Shown: piece after piece, positions 8,049 through 17,768 of the stretch
How positions within the stretch are numbered: the stretch's first letter is position 1
Layout of the letters: each line of letters starts with the position of its first letter
From: Mesorhizobium sp. 113-3-3
GTDB taxonomy: Bacteria > Pseudomonadota > Alphaproteobacteria > Rhizobiales > Rhizobiaceae
NCBI RefSeq assembly: GCF_016756495.1
Contig: NZ_AP023243.1
Location: forward strand, 5,460,501 to 5,524,500
Direction: 5' to 3'
Length of the DNA: 64,000 nucleotides
Notes under the pieces: generated by a model
Told to the model about the DNA's origin: nothing
What the model saw: only the letters and a program-made list of their open reading frames with translations
Databases searched by the model: none
Program-made: the position numbers and the translations under genes

Positions 8049-9284
8049 TTAGGCGTCAGCCGCCGGGTTGGCGTCCTCGGCGCGAACCAGCTTGATATCG
8101 GCGCTTGCCGCCCATGCGCCGACATCTTCCCGTCGCAAGGCCGCAGCCATCATGTCGGGAAACAGGTCCGGCGTGCAGGCGAAGACGGGGATGCCTAGTG
8201 CTGCCACGGAGCCCGCCATCTTCGGGTCATAGCCCGGCCTGCCCTGGTCGGTCAGCGCCAGCAGCACCACGACATTGACGCCCAAGCGGACAAGCGCCGC
8301 CAGCCGCTGCAGCAATTCCTGGCCGTTGCCGCCCTCATAGAGGTCGGTGATCAACACCATATGCGACTTGGTCGGCCGTTCGATACGGTCGGCGCAATAG
8401 GCGACGGCCTGGTTGATGTCGGTGCCGCCGCCAAGCTGCACGCCGAACAGGACCTCGACCGGATCGCTGAGTTCCTCGGTCAGGTCGACGATCGCCGTAT
8501 CGAAGCAGACGAGCTTGGTCCGCACCACCGGCAAGGACGCCATCACGGCGGCGAAGATCGAGGCGTAGATCACCGAACTTGCCATCGACCCCGACTGGTC
8601 GACGCACAGCACCACCTCATCCAGATCGACCAGCCTGCGCTGCTTGCGCATGAAGCCGACCAGCTTTTCCGGCACGATCGTCTTGTGCTCGGCCTGGTAG
8701 TGGCGAAGGTTGGCCGTGATGGTGCGCGGCCAGTCGATGTCGCGCTGGCGCGGGCGGTTGGTGCGCTGCGACCGGTCGAGCGCGCCACGGATCGCCTCGG
8801 CGGTCTTCTGCTCCAGCCGCTGCATCAGCTTGGCGACGATATCGGCGATGATGTTGCGTGCGATATCCTTGGTCTTGGCCGGCATGACCGAGCGCAGCGA
8901 GATCAGGTCGGCGACGAGATTGACGTCGGCCTCGATCGCCTTGAGGAATTCCGGCTCCATCAGCATCTGCTTCAGATTGAGCCGCTCGAAGGCATCCTTC
9001 TGGACGATCTGCACGACCTGCGCGGGAAAGAACGACCTGATATCGCCCATCCACTGCGCCACTTTCGGCGCCGAGCGGCCGAGCCCGCCGCGCCGCTTGC
9101 GCGGATCGGCCGCCGCATCGCCGGCCCCATCGCCGTAGAGTGCATCTAGCGCCGCCGACAGCCGCTTGTCATTGTCGGACAACGCCGACGAAGATTCGTC
9201 ATCCGCGCCGATCGCCAGGCGCCAGCGACGCTCCCGGTCGTCGCCGGCTGGCGCCGTTTCGCCGATATCGACGTCGTCATCCAT
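8049..9284 (-). CDS. VWA-domain (MIDAS) protein of the MoxR/SWIM operon
   Basis: Cytoplasmic protein of about 411 aa. The N-terminal ~220 residues are helical and charged. The C-terminal von Willebrand factor A domain has an intact metal-ion-dependent adhesion site: CVDQSGSMAS (DxSxS near residue 230), the threonine in LGGGTDINQA, and the aspartate in LITDLYEGG. VWA proteins of this kind work with MoxR-type AAA+ ATPases as remodelling or metal-insertion chaperone pairs; the MoxR partner is two genes upstream. It is the last gene of the five-gene operon. The ATG at 9284 overlaps the DUF5682 stop by 8 bases; an in-frame GTG at 9296 is an alternative. The actual client is unknown. Confidence 0.85.
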   Translation of the reverse strand: MDDDVDIGETAPAGDDRERRWRLAIGADDESSSALSDNDKRLSAALDALYGDGAGDAAADPRKRRGGLGRSAPKVAQWMGDIRSFFPAQVVQIVQKDAFERLNLKQMLMEPEFLKAIEADVNLVADLISLRSVMPAKTKDIARNIIADIVAKLMQRLEQKTAEAIRGALDRSQRTNRPRQRDIDWPRTITANLRHYQAEHKTIVPEKLVGFMRKQRRLVDLDEVVLCVDQSGSMASSVIYASIFAAVMASLPVVRTKLVCFDTAIVDLTEELSDPVEVLFGVQLGGGTDINQAVAYCADRIERPTKSHMVLITDLYEGGNGQELLQRLAALVRLGVNVVVLLALTDQGRPGYDPKMAGSVAALGIPVFACTPDLFPDMMAAALRREDVGAWAASADIKLVRAEDANPAADA

Positions 9285-11520
9285 TGCCGTTCCCACCCAT
9301 CAGCAACGGTCCAAGCCGCTCAAGATGCCGGCGCCAGGCCTCATCGCCATTTGGCGTCGGCGTCAGCCCGGCAGGCAGGCGCCTGACACGGCCAAGTACG
9401 GCTTCGATCAGCCGCCGCCGCTCCATCGAATCCAGATGCGAAAACACCCGGCGCAGCAGCGGCAGATGCGCGATGAAGGCGTCCTCGTCGAGGGATTTGA
9501 GCCAGGCATCGACCGCGCCGCGCAGGCTTTCATCATAGATCAGCCTTTGACCGGCGGCGCTGAAGAAACCCTCGAAGAACCCAGCCGCTTCGGCGACTGG
9601 CGTGCCCGGCGACAGGCGCCGCTCGATCAGGCCCGCAGCGGCTTCGGCGGACAGGTGCCCGGCTTCGTAAAGCAGATGCGCGGCACAGCCCGCCACGAGT
9701 GCGGTCGATCGCGATCCGTCCAGCACCGCCGCCAATCCGTTGCGCCAGGCGTCCAGAACGTCCTGTTCCGGCTCGACCAGCTTTATCGCCTCATCCGCCT
9801 TGCGCATCGCGCCGACCAGCGCCGATGAGGCCTGGTTATCGAGGTCGCGCGCGGCGTAGGGCAGCGCGATGCCGCCTTCGATGATCAACCGCTCCAGCAG
9901 GCCGGACAGCCGGGCCGTTTCCGTCTTCCGAGCTTCGCCATAGCGGATGATGTCGGCGAGCGGCGGCACGGACGCCAGGATTTCCAGGCATTCGCTGCTG
10001 CGCGCCGCGCGTTCCTCCAGTGCCGCCAGGCCGGCCGTCGAGGCCTCCGACAAATTGGCCGTGATGGCGCCCTGGACCAGTGCCGCCAATGCGTCGAGCG
10101 ATGTCGACGCGCCGATCATCTGGATCAGCCTGCCGTTGGCGGCCTTTTCGATGGTCGGCCCATGGACCAGGTTCTCGACCAGACGAACGGCATATTCCGG
10201 CTCCCATGAAAGGGTCCAGCGCTCACGAAACGTGCCGCGGCTGCGGCCGCTGTCGGTGAGCTTACCCCATTGCACGCCAAGCACGTTCAAGCGGTGCAGC
10301 AAAGTCGACCGGAACAGCCCGCTGTCGCTGCGCAGGTCGACCGACAATTCGCGCTCCAGCGCCTCGGGCTTCAGCCGCGCCGCCTTCTGGTTGCGTTGCA
10401 GATCCTCGATCAGCGGCGCCAGTGGAGTGTCGGGCGGAATTTCACCGACATCGGCGCCCAGCAGCAGTTCGGCTTCGACGAGTGCCCACAGCACCGCTTC
10501 GCCGTTGAACAAAGCGGCGATCGCGGCATCGCGCAATTCCTCGAAGCCGGGCTTTGGCCGCTCGCGGATCGCGGCCAGCGCGCGGGCCAGCCTTTCGGCC
10601 TCGATCAGCGAGGCGGTCGAGACCATGTGCCCCTTGGCCCGCAGCACCGCCGCGATCATGGCGAGCCACAGGGTCGCGGCGTCGTGCCGGCCCCGCGTGC
10701 GCCACAGATGTTTGCACCAGCCCGGTGCCACGACACCGGCGCCATAACCAAAACCGAGCGCCAGGCGCGGGCCGGTCCATGGCGCCCAGGTCATCGTGGC
10801 CTTGCGCCGGGCAAGCCCTTTCAGGATGGCCTGGTCCTCTTTGAGCGGACGTGTCGCCTGCAGTGCCGGCACATGGAAGGCGCCACAGACGACGGCGATC
10901 GGTCCGTCGAATTCCTTACGTGCGGCCGCGATTTCAAGCCGCATATGCGCTTCGCGCTTTGCCTCGAATTCTGCAAGCGGACCTTCGCCCTCGCGCAGCG
11001 TCGTCATTGCGTCAGCTATTGCCGCGAAGATCGGGCCGGGCTCAGGGTTTTGCTCGATGATGTCGGCCCACCAGCTCTCGCCATCCTCATAGCCGGCGGC
11101 CTGCGCCAGCGTGCCGATCGGGTCGCGCAGATGCGGCGCCGTCTCAGCCTCGACAGGGACTTCCGTTCCATCGGCTTTTTCCGCGGCCTCAACCGACGCT
11201 ACCCGCGCCGAAGACGGCAGGTCGATGAAGCGCACTGCCGCCTTGTTGGCGACGGCCCAGAGCGTGGCCTGATACTCCGGCGAGAACTCGGCAAAGGGCC
11301 AGAAGCTGGTCGAGGCCGGATCGTCCTCAGGATAGCACAGCAGTGCCACAGGCGGCTGCATTTCGGGACGGGCGAGCAATGGCAGCAGCGCCGACGCGTC
11401 GGCCGGTCCCTCGATCAGCACAGCGACCGGTTTCAACTCCTGCAAGGCCTGCATCAGGCTGTCGGCGGAGCCGGGCCCGTGATGGCGTATGCCGAAATAG
11501 GAAACGTCGCTAAGCGCCAT
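9277..11520 (-). CDS. DUF5682-family protein, possible EreA/ChaN/TraB-like hydrolase
   Basis: A large 747-residue protein without signal peptide or membrane segment. Conserved-looking motifs are GIRHHGPGS (residues 10-18), LIEGPADA (35-42) and VCGAFHVPAL (His near residue 216). The His...Glu...His spacing recalls the EreA/ChaN/TraB superfamily, whose members use conserved His and Glu residues; this resemblance is inference. The C-terminal two thirds is mostly alpha-helical in appearance. I assign DUF5682 from memory of this gene order in actinobacteria and proteobacteria. The start at 11520 follows the ATPase stop by 4 bases. No function is established. Confidence 0.75.
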   Translation of the reverse strand: MALSDVSYFGIRHHGPGSADSLMQALQELKPVAVLIEGPADASALLPLLARPEMQPPVALLCYPEDDPASTSFWPFAEFSPEYQATLWAVANKAAVRFIDLPSSARVASVEAAEKADGTEVPVEAETAPHLRDPIGTLAQAAGYEDGESWWADIIEQNPEPGPIFAAIADAMTTLREGEGPLAEFEAKREAHMRLEIAAARKEFDGPIAVVCGAFHVPALQATRPLKEDQAILKGLARRKATMTWAPWTGPRLALGFGYGAGVVAPGWCKHLWRTRGRHDAATLWLAMIAAVLRAKGHMVSTASLIEAERLARALAAIRERPKPGFEELRDAAIAALFNGEAVLWALVEAELLLGADVGEIPPDTPLAPLIEDLQRNQKAARLKPEALERELSVDLRSDSGLFRSTLLHRLNVLGVQWGKLTDSGRSRGTFRERWTLSWEPEYAVRLVENLVHGPTIEKAANGRLIQMIGASTSLDALAALVQGAITANLSEASTAGLAALEERAARSSECLEILASVPPLADIIRYGEARKTETARLSGLLERLIIEGGIALPYAARDLDNQASSALVGAMRKADEAIKLVEPEQDVLDAWRNGLAAVLDGSRSTALVAGCAAHLLYEAGHLSAEAAAGLIERRLSPGTPVAEAAGFFEGFFSAAGQRLIYDESLRGAVDAWLKSLDEDAFIAHLPLLRRVFSHLDSMERRRLIEAVLGRVRRLPAGLTPTPNGDEAWRRHLERLGPLLMGGNGNG

Positions 11521-11524
11521 GGCG

Positions 11525-12604
11525 TCAGATCGCGGCGTTCAAGGCAGCGTAATAGCCGGCGTAGTCCGGCCGCTTCTTGAGCACGGTTTCCAGATATTCC
11601 TCCAGCACCAGCTTGTCCTGCACGGGATCCTTGACGATCGCTCCGACGAGGCTGGCGGCCAGGCCTTCAGCGCCGAGCTTGCCGCTGTCGAACCAGGCCG
11701 CCTGGCTGAGCCCGCCGACCATGGTGGCGATGGCTTCGGCCGTGGACAGCGACCCGGAGGGCGTCTTCAGTGTCACCTTGCCGTCCGCCGTTGCACCTGA
11801 ACGCAACTCGCGGAAAATGGTCAGCACGCGGGCGATCTCCTCGCCGACATTCTTCGGCACCGGCAGGTCGAGACCGCCGGCCATCTCGCCAACGCGCTTG
11901 GAGACGATCGCCACCTCCTCCGCCATGTCTTCGGGCAAGGGCAGCACGACGACATTGAAGCGGCGCTTCAGCGCCGAGGACAATTCGTTGACGCCCTTGT
12001 CGCGGTTGTTGGCGGTGGCGATGATGTTGAAGCCGCGCTGCGCGTAGATCGAGGTGTTGAGCTCGGGGATCGGCATCATCTTTTCGGACAGCACGGTGAT
12101 CAGCGTGTCCTGCACATCAGAACCCATGCGCGTCAGCTCCTCGAGGCGGCAGAGCTTGCCGTCCTGCATGGCGCGGTAGAGCGGCGTCGGCACCAGCGCC
12201 TCCTGGCTCGGGCCTTTGGCCAGAAGCTGCGCGTAGTTCCAGCCATAGCGGATCTGGTTCTCGTCGGTGCCGGCCGTGCACTGCACAATCAGCGTCGAGT
12301 CGCCCATGATGGCGGCGGCGAGATGCTCCGACACCCAGGATTTGGCGGTGCCGGGAACACCGAGCAGCAACAGCGCGCGGTCGGTGGCAAGCGTCGCCAC
12401 GGCGGTCTCCATCAATCGGCGGCGGCCGACATATTTGGGCGTGATCAGCGTGCCGTCGTCAGCCTTTCCGCCGAGGAGATAGGTCAGCACCGCCTTTGGC
12501 GACAGGCTCCAGCCGGCGGGCCTTTGCCGGTCGTCATTGCGCGCGAGCGCCTGCAATTCGCCGGCGTAGGCCTGCTCGACCGGAAGACGGATGGCTGCGT
12601 TCAT
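11525..12604 (-). CDS. MoxR-family AAA+ ATPase
   Basis: AAA+ ATPase of 359 aa, cytoplasmic. Walker A is GVPGTAKSW, the Walker B region is CRLEELTRM, and the sensor-1 region reads FNIIATANNRDKGVNELSSA. These features are typical of the MoxR branch, which remodels or activates partner proteins together with VWA proteins. The start MNAAIRL at 12604 is chosen because GGAGAA lies 7 bases upstream; the longer frame to 12715 lacks a ribosome site. Central gene of the SWIM/DUF5691/MoxR/DUF5682/VWA operon. Confidence 0.9.
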   Translation of the reverse strand: MNAAIRLPVEQAYAGELQALARNDDRQRPAGWSLSPKAVLTYLLGGKADDGTLITPKYVGRRRLMETAVATLATDRALLLLGVPGTAKSWVSEHLAAAIMGDSTLIVQCTAGTDENQIRYGWNYAQLLAKGPSQEALVPTPLYRAMQDGKLCRLEELTRMGSDVQDTLITVLSEKMMPIPELNTSIYAQRGFNIIATANNRDKGVNELSSALKRRFNVVVLPLPEDMAEEVAIVSKRVGEMAGGLDLPVPKNVGEEIARVLTIFRELRSGATADGKVTLKTPSGSLSTAEAIATMVGGLSQAAWFDSGKLGAEGLAASLVGAIVKDPVQDKLVLEEYLETVLKKRPDYAGYYAALNAAI

Positions 12605-12635
12605 TTGCTGTTCTCCGCATGGATCATGTGTTGGT

Positions 12636-14063
12636 TCAAGGCCCGGCCAGGGATGCGTTGAGGCGCAGAAGAGCGAGCGAAGGCGCTGCCGGCGCCATGC
12701 CGGCCGCGACGACATCGCCGATCAATTTTTCCGCCGCCTCCGCGGTGGCGAGAAAGCCCAGCGTTTCCAGAAGCTGGTCGACGCCACGCTTCACGGCGTC
12801 ATCGTTGCCCGCGACAGCGGTGCGCAGTGCCGGCAGCGTCTTGCCGTTGGTCAGGTCGGCCCAGTCCAGCCAGCCTGCTTCGACGCCCTCGGCCAGACTG
12901 AGCGCGCCAAGATATTGCGTGTCCTTCAGGATCACCCTGATCAGGACGCGTTGCCTGCGACTGTCCAGACGCGGCATCAAATGCAGGACGAAAAGCGCCG
13001 GCTTGCCACCCTCGGCGACAAGCGTGTCGGCCATGTGCGTGACCGCCGCATCGCTGCCCGACGCTGCGACCATGCGGGCTACAAGGATATCGACATTGTT
13101 GTCGGCGCCGAACTGCCATGCGCCGATGAAGTCGGATTCGGTGACGCCGAAACGCGCGGCAAGGTCGACCAAATTGCAGGTTTCGAACAGTTCAGCGCGG
13201 CGCCGTTCCTGCGCCGGGGATTTCAGCTTTGCCGGCGTGTAGGTGGTGCGGCGGCGGATGAAGCCGGATTTGCCTTCCGCGATGAAGGCGGCGAGTTCGG
13301 ATATCGGATCTTCCGGCCCGCCATCGCCTGGCTGGCCATGCTGCCCCAACCGCGCCAGCAGCCGGCCGGCGAGTTCGCGGACCTTGCCCGAGCGATCGGT
13401 AGACAGGCTTTTCAGGAAGGGCACGTCATCGGGTCCCAGGCCGAAATGCATGAGTGCGATGAGCGCAAGCCTGACCTCCGCCGGCTCGGTTGATCCCCTG
13501 GTCTCGATCAACTGCCGGGCGACAGCCGGCGCGGTGCGGCGCATATCGGCCAGCGCAGTGCGGCGCGCGGCGGGATAGAATTCGTCCCAATTCTGCGACG
13601 TCAGTTGCTCCCGGCTCGTGTGTTTTTCGCCATCCACGCCAGCCTGCCAATCGATCCAGGGCGCGTAGACATCCGGGCTGGTCTGATCCGACGCGGCGGG
13701 CATCCAGTCCATCGGATGCAGCACGAAGCCGCGGCTGGCGACGACGGCCACCACGCGCGACTTGCTCCTTGCGTCGGCAGCCTGTTTCAGCGCCGCCCGC
13801 AAAAGCGGCCGCAACCGCTCGGGCAGCATCGGCAGGGCAAGTTCAGGCAGCGGCGGGCGACGCTTCAGCGTCTTCGGCGCTGCCGGCCGCAAGGCGATTT
13901 CGAGGGCTTGCGCGGCGATCGCCAGCAATCGGCGCTCACGCTCGTCGGGGTTGGCACCGGCGGCGATGTCCTTCCAGGCGGCCGGAGCCAGGTCAAAGCT
14001 GGTTCCGCCGGTGATCCAGCAATCGCGCATGGTCGCCAGACCCGTCTGCTCGATCTCGTTCAC
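12636..14063 (-). CDS. DUF5691-like helical protein
   Basis: Protein of 475 aa, rich in Leu, Ala and Arg, apparently all-helical and probably repeat-like, with no signal or membrane segment. Recognisable stretches are ELALPMLPERLRPLL and VVASRGFVLHPMDWMPA. I assign DUF5691 from its place between a SWIM protein and a MoxR ATPase, an arrangement known from other genomes. It starts with GTG at 14063, overlapping the SWIM-protein stop (GTGA), so the two are probably translated in a coupled way. A scaffold or adaptor role is a guess. Confidence 0.65.
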   Translation of the reverse strand: MNEIEQTGLATMRDCWITGGTSFDLAPAAWKDIAAGANPDERERRLLAIAAQALEIALRPAAPKTLKRRPPLPELALPMLPERLRPLLRAALKQAADARSKSRVVAVVASRGFVLHPMDWMPAASDQTSPDVYAPWIDWQAGVDGEKHTSREQLTSQNWDEFYPAARRTALADMRRTAPAVARQLIETRGSTEPAEVRLALIALMHFGLGPDDVPFLKSLSTDRSGKVRELAGRLLARLGQHGQPGDGGPEDPISELAAFIAEGKSGFIRRRTTYTPAKLKSPAQERRRAELFETCNLVDLAARFGVTESDFIGAWQFGADNNVDILVARMVAASGSDAAVTHMADTLVAEGGKPALFVLHLMPRLDSRRQRVLIRVILKDTQYLGALSLAEGVEAGWLDWADLTNGKTLPALRTAVAGNDDAVKRGVDQLLETLGFLATAEAAEKLIGDVVAAGMAPAAPSLALLRLNASLAGP

Positions 14064-15457
14064 GACAGGTCAAGCCTCCCGAAGCCGCTTTGCGCCGCCA
14101 GAAGATGAAGCCGGCTGCCGCTCCAGAGCGCTGCCGTTGCCGCGAGGTCGAGACCAAGCAATGTCGGACTGACGGCATCGGCGATCGGCAGGGCGATGCC
14201 GTGCGGATCATCGGCGGATTGCCACCAGGCATCGCCGCGATCGTCGAGCAGGATCGCGCCGGGCGGCAGCATGACCGGACTATCGGTGAGCCAGGGGGCT
14301 GTGTCCTGGTGGGCGACATGGGCCGCCAGCGGATCGGCTACGTCAAAGCCGAAATCCGGCCATTGCGCTGACGACACATCGCCCTTGCGCTCCACTACCA
14401 GCGCCCGTAGCGGCTGACGCGCCGGATAAAAGACCAGCCTTGCATCGAAGCGATCACCCGACGTGAAGGCGTTCGACCGGCGGCCGGCAGAGGCGGGGAA
14501 ATAGTCGAGCAGCAGAGCAAATTGCGGGGCGGCGCTGTTCAGATCGAGCAGCCAGGTCGAATGGCTGACAAGGCCGTCGCGGCGCGTCTCGATCTTCTCG
14601 CCAAGCACCTCCCAGACGCTTTCGACCTGGATCGCCTCGGGATTAGCCAGAACCTGCTCGCGGCTTTCCGAGGTTGACACCAGCCGTCTCAGTTCGGCAT
14701 CGTCAGGCGTCGAGCGCCAGGCCTTGGCCAGCAGCACGAGCTTGCCGAGTTCGCGGATCGCCGCGTCCGGCCGCTCCTCGTTGCGCAGCCCCATCAGCCG
14801 TGACGGAATCTCGTCGATGCGGCCGGCGAGCGCCGTCGCCTTCATGTCGACCAGCCGTGCTGCAATGCGGCGGCACCGATCGCTGCTGTTGTCGACAAAA
14901 CCGGCGAGACCAAGCCGCAACTGATCCGATATCCATTGATCGAGTTCGTCCAAAGCCGCCGAGACCGAGGACCGCGTATCCTCGGCGCGTTTGCGCTGCG
15001 CGGCTTCGCGGCGCTCGATCGCGGCTGCGTCCTCGACAACGGTGCTCTCTTCCTCGCGCGAGGCCTCGCCGATGCTCTTGCCGGCCACGCCGGGCGCCGG
15101 TGCGGCCGGCTGTGACGTGGTCTTCCGGCGACGGCCGAGCCAGTCGTTCACCCATTCCGGCGTCGAGCCGGCGGCGGTGAAACTCGCCGGCGCAGTGGCG
15201 GCGATCCACATCAGCGCCAATGTGTGCTTGCAGGGGAACTTTCGGGACGGACAGGTGCATTTGTAGCCGTGGTCGCCGGTGTCGACGACGACGCGATAGG
15301 GGCTGGAGCCGGAGCCCTGGCACTCGCCCCAGATAAGCGCCAACTGTTCGTTCTTTTCGAGCCTTGGCCAGTTCGATTGCCTGGTCAACTTGGAGGCCGC
15401 GCTCAACGACGCCTGGTCGGGCGCGAGCGCTTCGATGGTCTTCAAGTCAAATTCCAA
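14060..15457 (-). CDS. SWIM zinc-finger protein
   Basis: First gene of the five-gene operon, 465 aa. The SWIM motif CxCx(n)CxH is intact at residues 67-78 (KCTCPSRKFPCKHTLALMW); it is a zinc-binding, DNA- or protein-interaction fold. The rest is helical, with a hydrophilic linker around residues 105-150. It starts with TTG at 15457, preceded by GGGAAG; no ATG or GTG is available nearby, so expression may be low. It probably acts as the recognition subunit for the MoxR/VWA module (inference). Confidence 0.82.
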   Translation of the reverse strand: MEFDLKTIEALAPDQASLSAASKLTRQSNWPRLEKNEQLALIWGECQGSGSSPYRVVVDTGDHGYKCTCPSRKFPCKHTLALMWIAATAPASFTAAGSTPEWVNDWLGRRRKTTSQPAAPAPGVAGKSIGEASREEESTVVEDAAAIERREAAQRKRAEDTRSSVSAALDELDQWISDQLRLGLAGFVDNSSDRCRRIAARLVDMKATALAGRIDEIPSRLMGLRNEERPDAAIRELGKLVLLAKAWRSTPDDAELRRLVSTSESREQVLANPEAIQVESVWEVLGEKIETRRDGLVSHSTWLLDLNSAAPQFALLLDYFPASAGRRSNAFTSGDRFDARLVFYPARQPLRALVVERKGDVSSAQWPDFGFDVADPLAAHVAHQDTAPWLTDSPVMLPPGAILLDDRGDAWWQSADDPHGIALPIADAVSPTLLGLDLAATAALWSGSRLHLLAAQSGFGRLDLS

Positions 15458-15650
15458 GCCGCGCTTCCCGTCGCTCGAACGAATTCCGGTTGCCAGTATA
15501 GATGGCCCGATGTGACGGATTCTTGTAGCAGCAGAGGGATAGAGGTCGATACAGCGGGCTGCAATAGTTGCGCCGGCCGATCTGGCCCGCAGGCAGACAG
15601 CTGCTTTTCAGCGCTGTCTCCCGGGAGAATGCTTGTGCGACGGATATGCC

Positions 15651-16682
15651 TTACTGCAGCGTCCGCAACGGTGACTGAACAGCGCGGTCATGCGCGATGC
15701 CGGCATCGGCGTCGGCGATCGCCCTATCGAGGCCGGTCGCCACCACCGAGACCCTGAAACGGCCTTCCATGCTCTTGTCGAAGATGGCGCCGACGATGAT
15801 GTCGGCATCCTCGTAGACCTCCTCGCGGATACGGGTGGCGGCCTCGTCGACCTCGAACAGGGTCATGTCGCGTCCGCCCGAAATCGAGACCAGCACGCCC
15901 TTGGCGCCCTTCATCGACACTTCGTCGAGCAGCGGGTTGGCGATCGCGGCTTCCGCCGCCTTCATCGCCCGGCTTTCGCCTGACGCCTCGCCGGTTCCCA
16001 TCATGGCGCGGCCCATGCCGCGCATCACCGATTTGACGTCGGCGAAGTCGAGATTGATCAGGCCTTCCTTGACGATGAGATCGGTGATGCAGCTGACACC
16101 GGAATAAAGCACCCGATCGGCAATGACGAAGGCGTCGGCGAAGGTGGTCTTGGCATCGGCGATGCGGAACAGGTTCTGGTTCGGGATGACGATCACCGTG
16201 TCGGCGGCCTCGCGCAGCCGCTCGATGCCTTCCTCGGCCATCTGCATGCGGCGCCGGCCCTCGAAGGTGAAGGGCTTGGTGACGACGCCGACCGTCAGGA
16301 TGCCGGCCTTGCGCGCCGCCTGCGCGATGACCGGGGCAGCGCCAGTTCCCGTGCCGCCGCCCATGCCGGCGGTGACGAAACACATATGCGTGCCGGCCAG
16401 ATGGTCCATGATCTCGTCGAGCGATTCCTCGGCCGCGGCCCGGCCGATCTCGGGCAGCGAGCCGGCGCCAAGGCCTTCCGTGACATGCGCGCCAAGCTGG
16501 ATCAGCCGTGTCGCCTTCGACATGGTCAGCGCCTGGGCATCGGTGTTGGCGGCGATGAATTCGGTTCCCTGAAGCTGTTCCGCGATCATGTTGTTGATGG
16601 CGTTGCCGCCACCGCCACCGACGCCGATAACGGTGATCTTGGGCCTCATCTCGGAGATTTCCGGCTTCTTGAACTCGGCCAT
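15651..16682 (-). CDS. ftsZ: Short FtsZ-like GTPase (FtsZ2 type)
   Basis: Tubulin-like GTPase of 343 aa. The GTP-binding loop [11 protein letters not shown] (residues 22-32), the tubulin signature GMGGGTGTG (106-114) and the T7 synergy loop NLDFAD are all intact, so it should bind and hydrolyse GTP and polymerise. It ends just after the globular domain: the long linker and the C-terminal peptide that binds FtsA in the principal rhizobial FtsZ are missing. It lies alone, not in a dcw cluster, matching the second, shorter ftsZ known in rhizobia. The start at 16682 has AAGGAG upstream. A role as accessory or modulator of division is inferred. Confidence 0.92.
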   Translation of the reverse strand: MAEFKKPEISEMRPKITVIGVGGGGGNAINNMIAEQLQGTEFIAANTDAQALTMSKATRLIQLGAHVTEGLGAGSLPEIGRAAAEESLDEIMDHLAGTHMCFVTAGMGGGTGTGAAPVIAQAARKAGILTVGVVTKPFTFEGRRRMQMAEEGIERLREAADTVIVIPNQNLFRIADAKTTFADAFVIADRVLYSGVSCITDLIVKEGLINLDFADVKSVMRGMGRAMMGTGEASGESRAMKAAEAAIANPLLDEVSMKGAKGVLVSISGGRDMTLFEVDEAATRIREEVYEDADIIVGAIFDKSMEGRFRVSVVATGLDRAIADADAGIAHDRAVQSPLRTLQ

Positions 16683-17069
16683 GCCTGCTTCTCCTTCGTC
16701 AAATTCGCGCGCTTCACGACCCACAAGCAGACTGCCTCCAGGACATTGCAATCGAGCGGCATGACGCGAATCAGTCCGTTCGGATGGGTGTCCCAAAAAG
16801 CCAGAGAGCGGCCGGACGTGCAAGTGCGTGGAAGGTCAAGATTTGTGATCGCGATATTGCAGACGGCAACGGAGGTGCCGCGCGCCTGCATCTTTGCCAC
16901 GCGACCTGCCCTTGGCCGCATTGTTAACAGCTTGCCGCATAACGATTGAGGCGTCTATCATGTGCCGATATATCGACTTCGGTGTCCCGCCGTCCTCGGC
17001 CGATCAGGATCAACCGCGGCTGTTGTCGTCAGGCCATATCTCAGAACGAATGAAGTAGCGCCCCCGCCA
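16683..17069. other. Divergent intergenic region between ftsZ-like and gntR-like genes
   Basis: 387 bases without a convincing gene. It carries the ftsZ ribosome site (AAGGAG) at its left end and must hold two divergent promoters. An in-frame GTG at 16962 could extend the GntR protein by 36 residues, but that extension lacks family-like sequence. I see no hairpin or repeat of note. Confidence 0.5.
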
Positions 17070-17768
17070 ATGGCCGACAGAACACAATTCGGGTTGAGCG
17101 CCATCGACAGCGTGCCCCTGCATGAAAAGGTCTATCTGGAGCTCGTCCGGGCGCTGATGTCGGGCCAGTTCACGCCCGGCCAGAAGTTGACGTCACGCAA
17201 GCTTGCCAAGGAACTCGGCACCAGCGACATGCCGGTGCGCAGCGCCTTCATGCGGCTGCAGGCGCTGCGGGCGCTGAGCCCGATGCCGAACGGCAGTGTC
17301 GAGGTGCCGGTCATTTCGGCCGAACGATTTTCGCAATTGACCGCCGTGCGCACGATCCTGGAAGGCTCGGCGACCGAACTCGCGACAAAGCGCATCAACG
17401 GCAACAATCTGCGCACGATCCGGCGCCACAGCAGCGAATTGACCCTGGCGGCGCGCGAGGGCGACATCGACGATTATCTCAGGAAGAACTACGCCTTCAA
17501 ATTCTCGATCTATCGCCATTGCGGCAACGAGCAAATGATCTTCCTGATCGAGACCGTATGGATGCAGGTCGGCCCCTTCCTCCGGAACCTCGCCATGGGG
17601 TTCGAGGACGATCTCGCCTCGATCCTCGACATCGATTATCATGAGGAAGTCGTCGCCGCGATCGAGGCGCAGGACGCGGCGCGCGCCCGCGAGGCCATCG
17701 TGCGCGACATCGAAGAAGGCGCCGCGCACATCTTGCGGCAGGCCAGATTTCCGGGCGCAGGGCGCTAG
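17070..17768 (+). CDS. GntR-family regulator (FCD type)
   Basis: Transcription regulator of 232 aa. The N-terminal winged helix-turn-helix at about residues 14-75 (KLTSRKLAKELGTSDMPVRS) is followed by an all-helical FCD ligand-binding domain (LTAVRTILEGSATELATKRI; the histidine of FSIYRHCGNEQM). The ATG at 17070 has no good ribosome site. It precedes the glutamine-synthetase-like gene on the same strand by 287 bases and may regulate it; in this family, ligands are often amines or carboxylates. That link is inference. Confidence 0.85.
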   Translation: MADRTQFGLSAIDSVPLHEKVYLELVRALMSGQFTPGQKLTSRKLAKELGTSDMPVRSAFMRLQALRALSPMPNGSVEVPVISAERFSQLTAVRTILEGSATELATKRINGNNLRTIRRHSSELTLAAREGDIDDYLRKNYAFKFSIYRHCGNEQMIFLIETVWMQVGPFLRNLAMGFEDDLASILDIDYHEEVVAAIEAQDAARAREAIVRDIEEGAAHILRQARFPGAGR

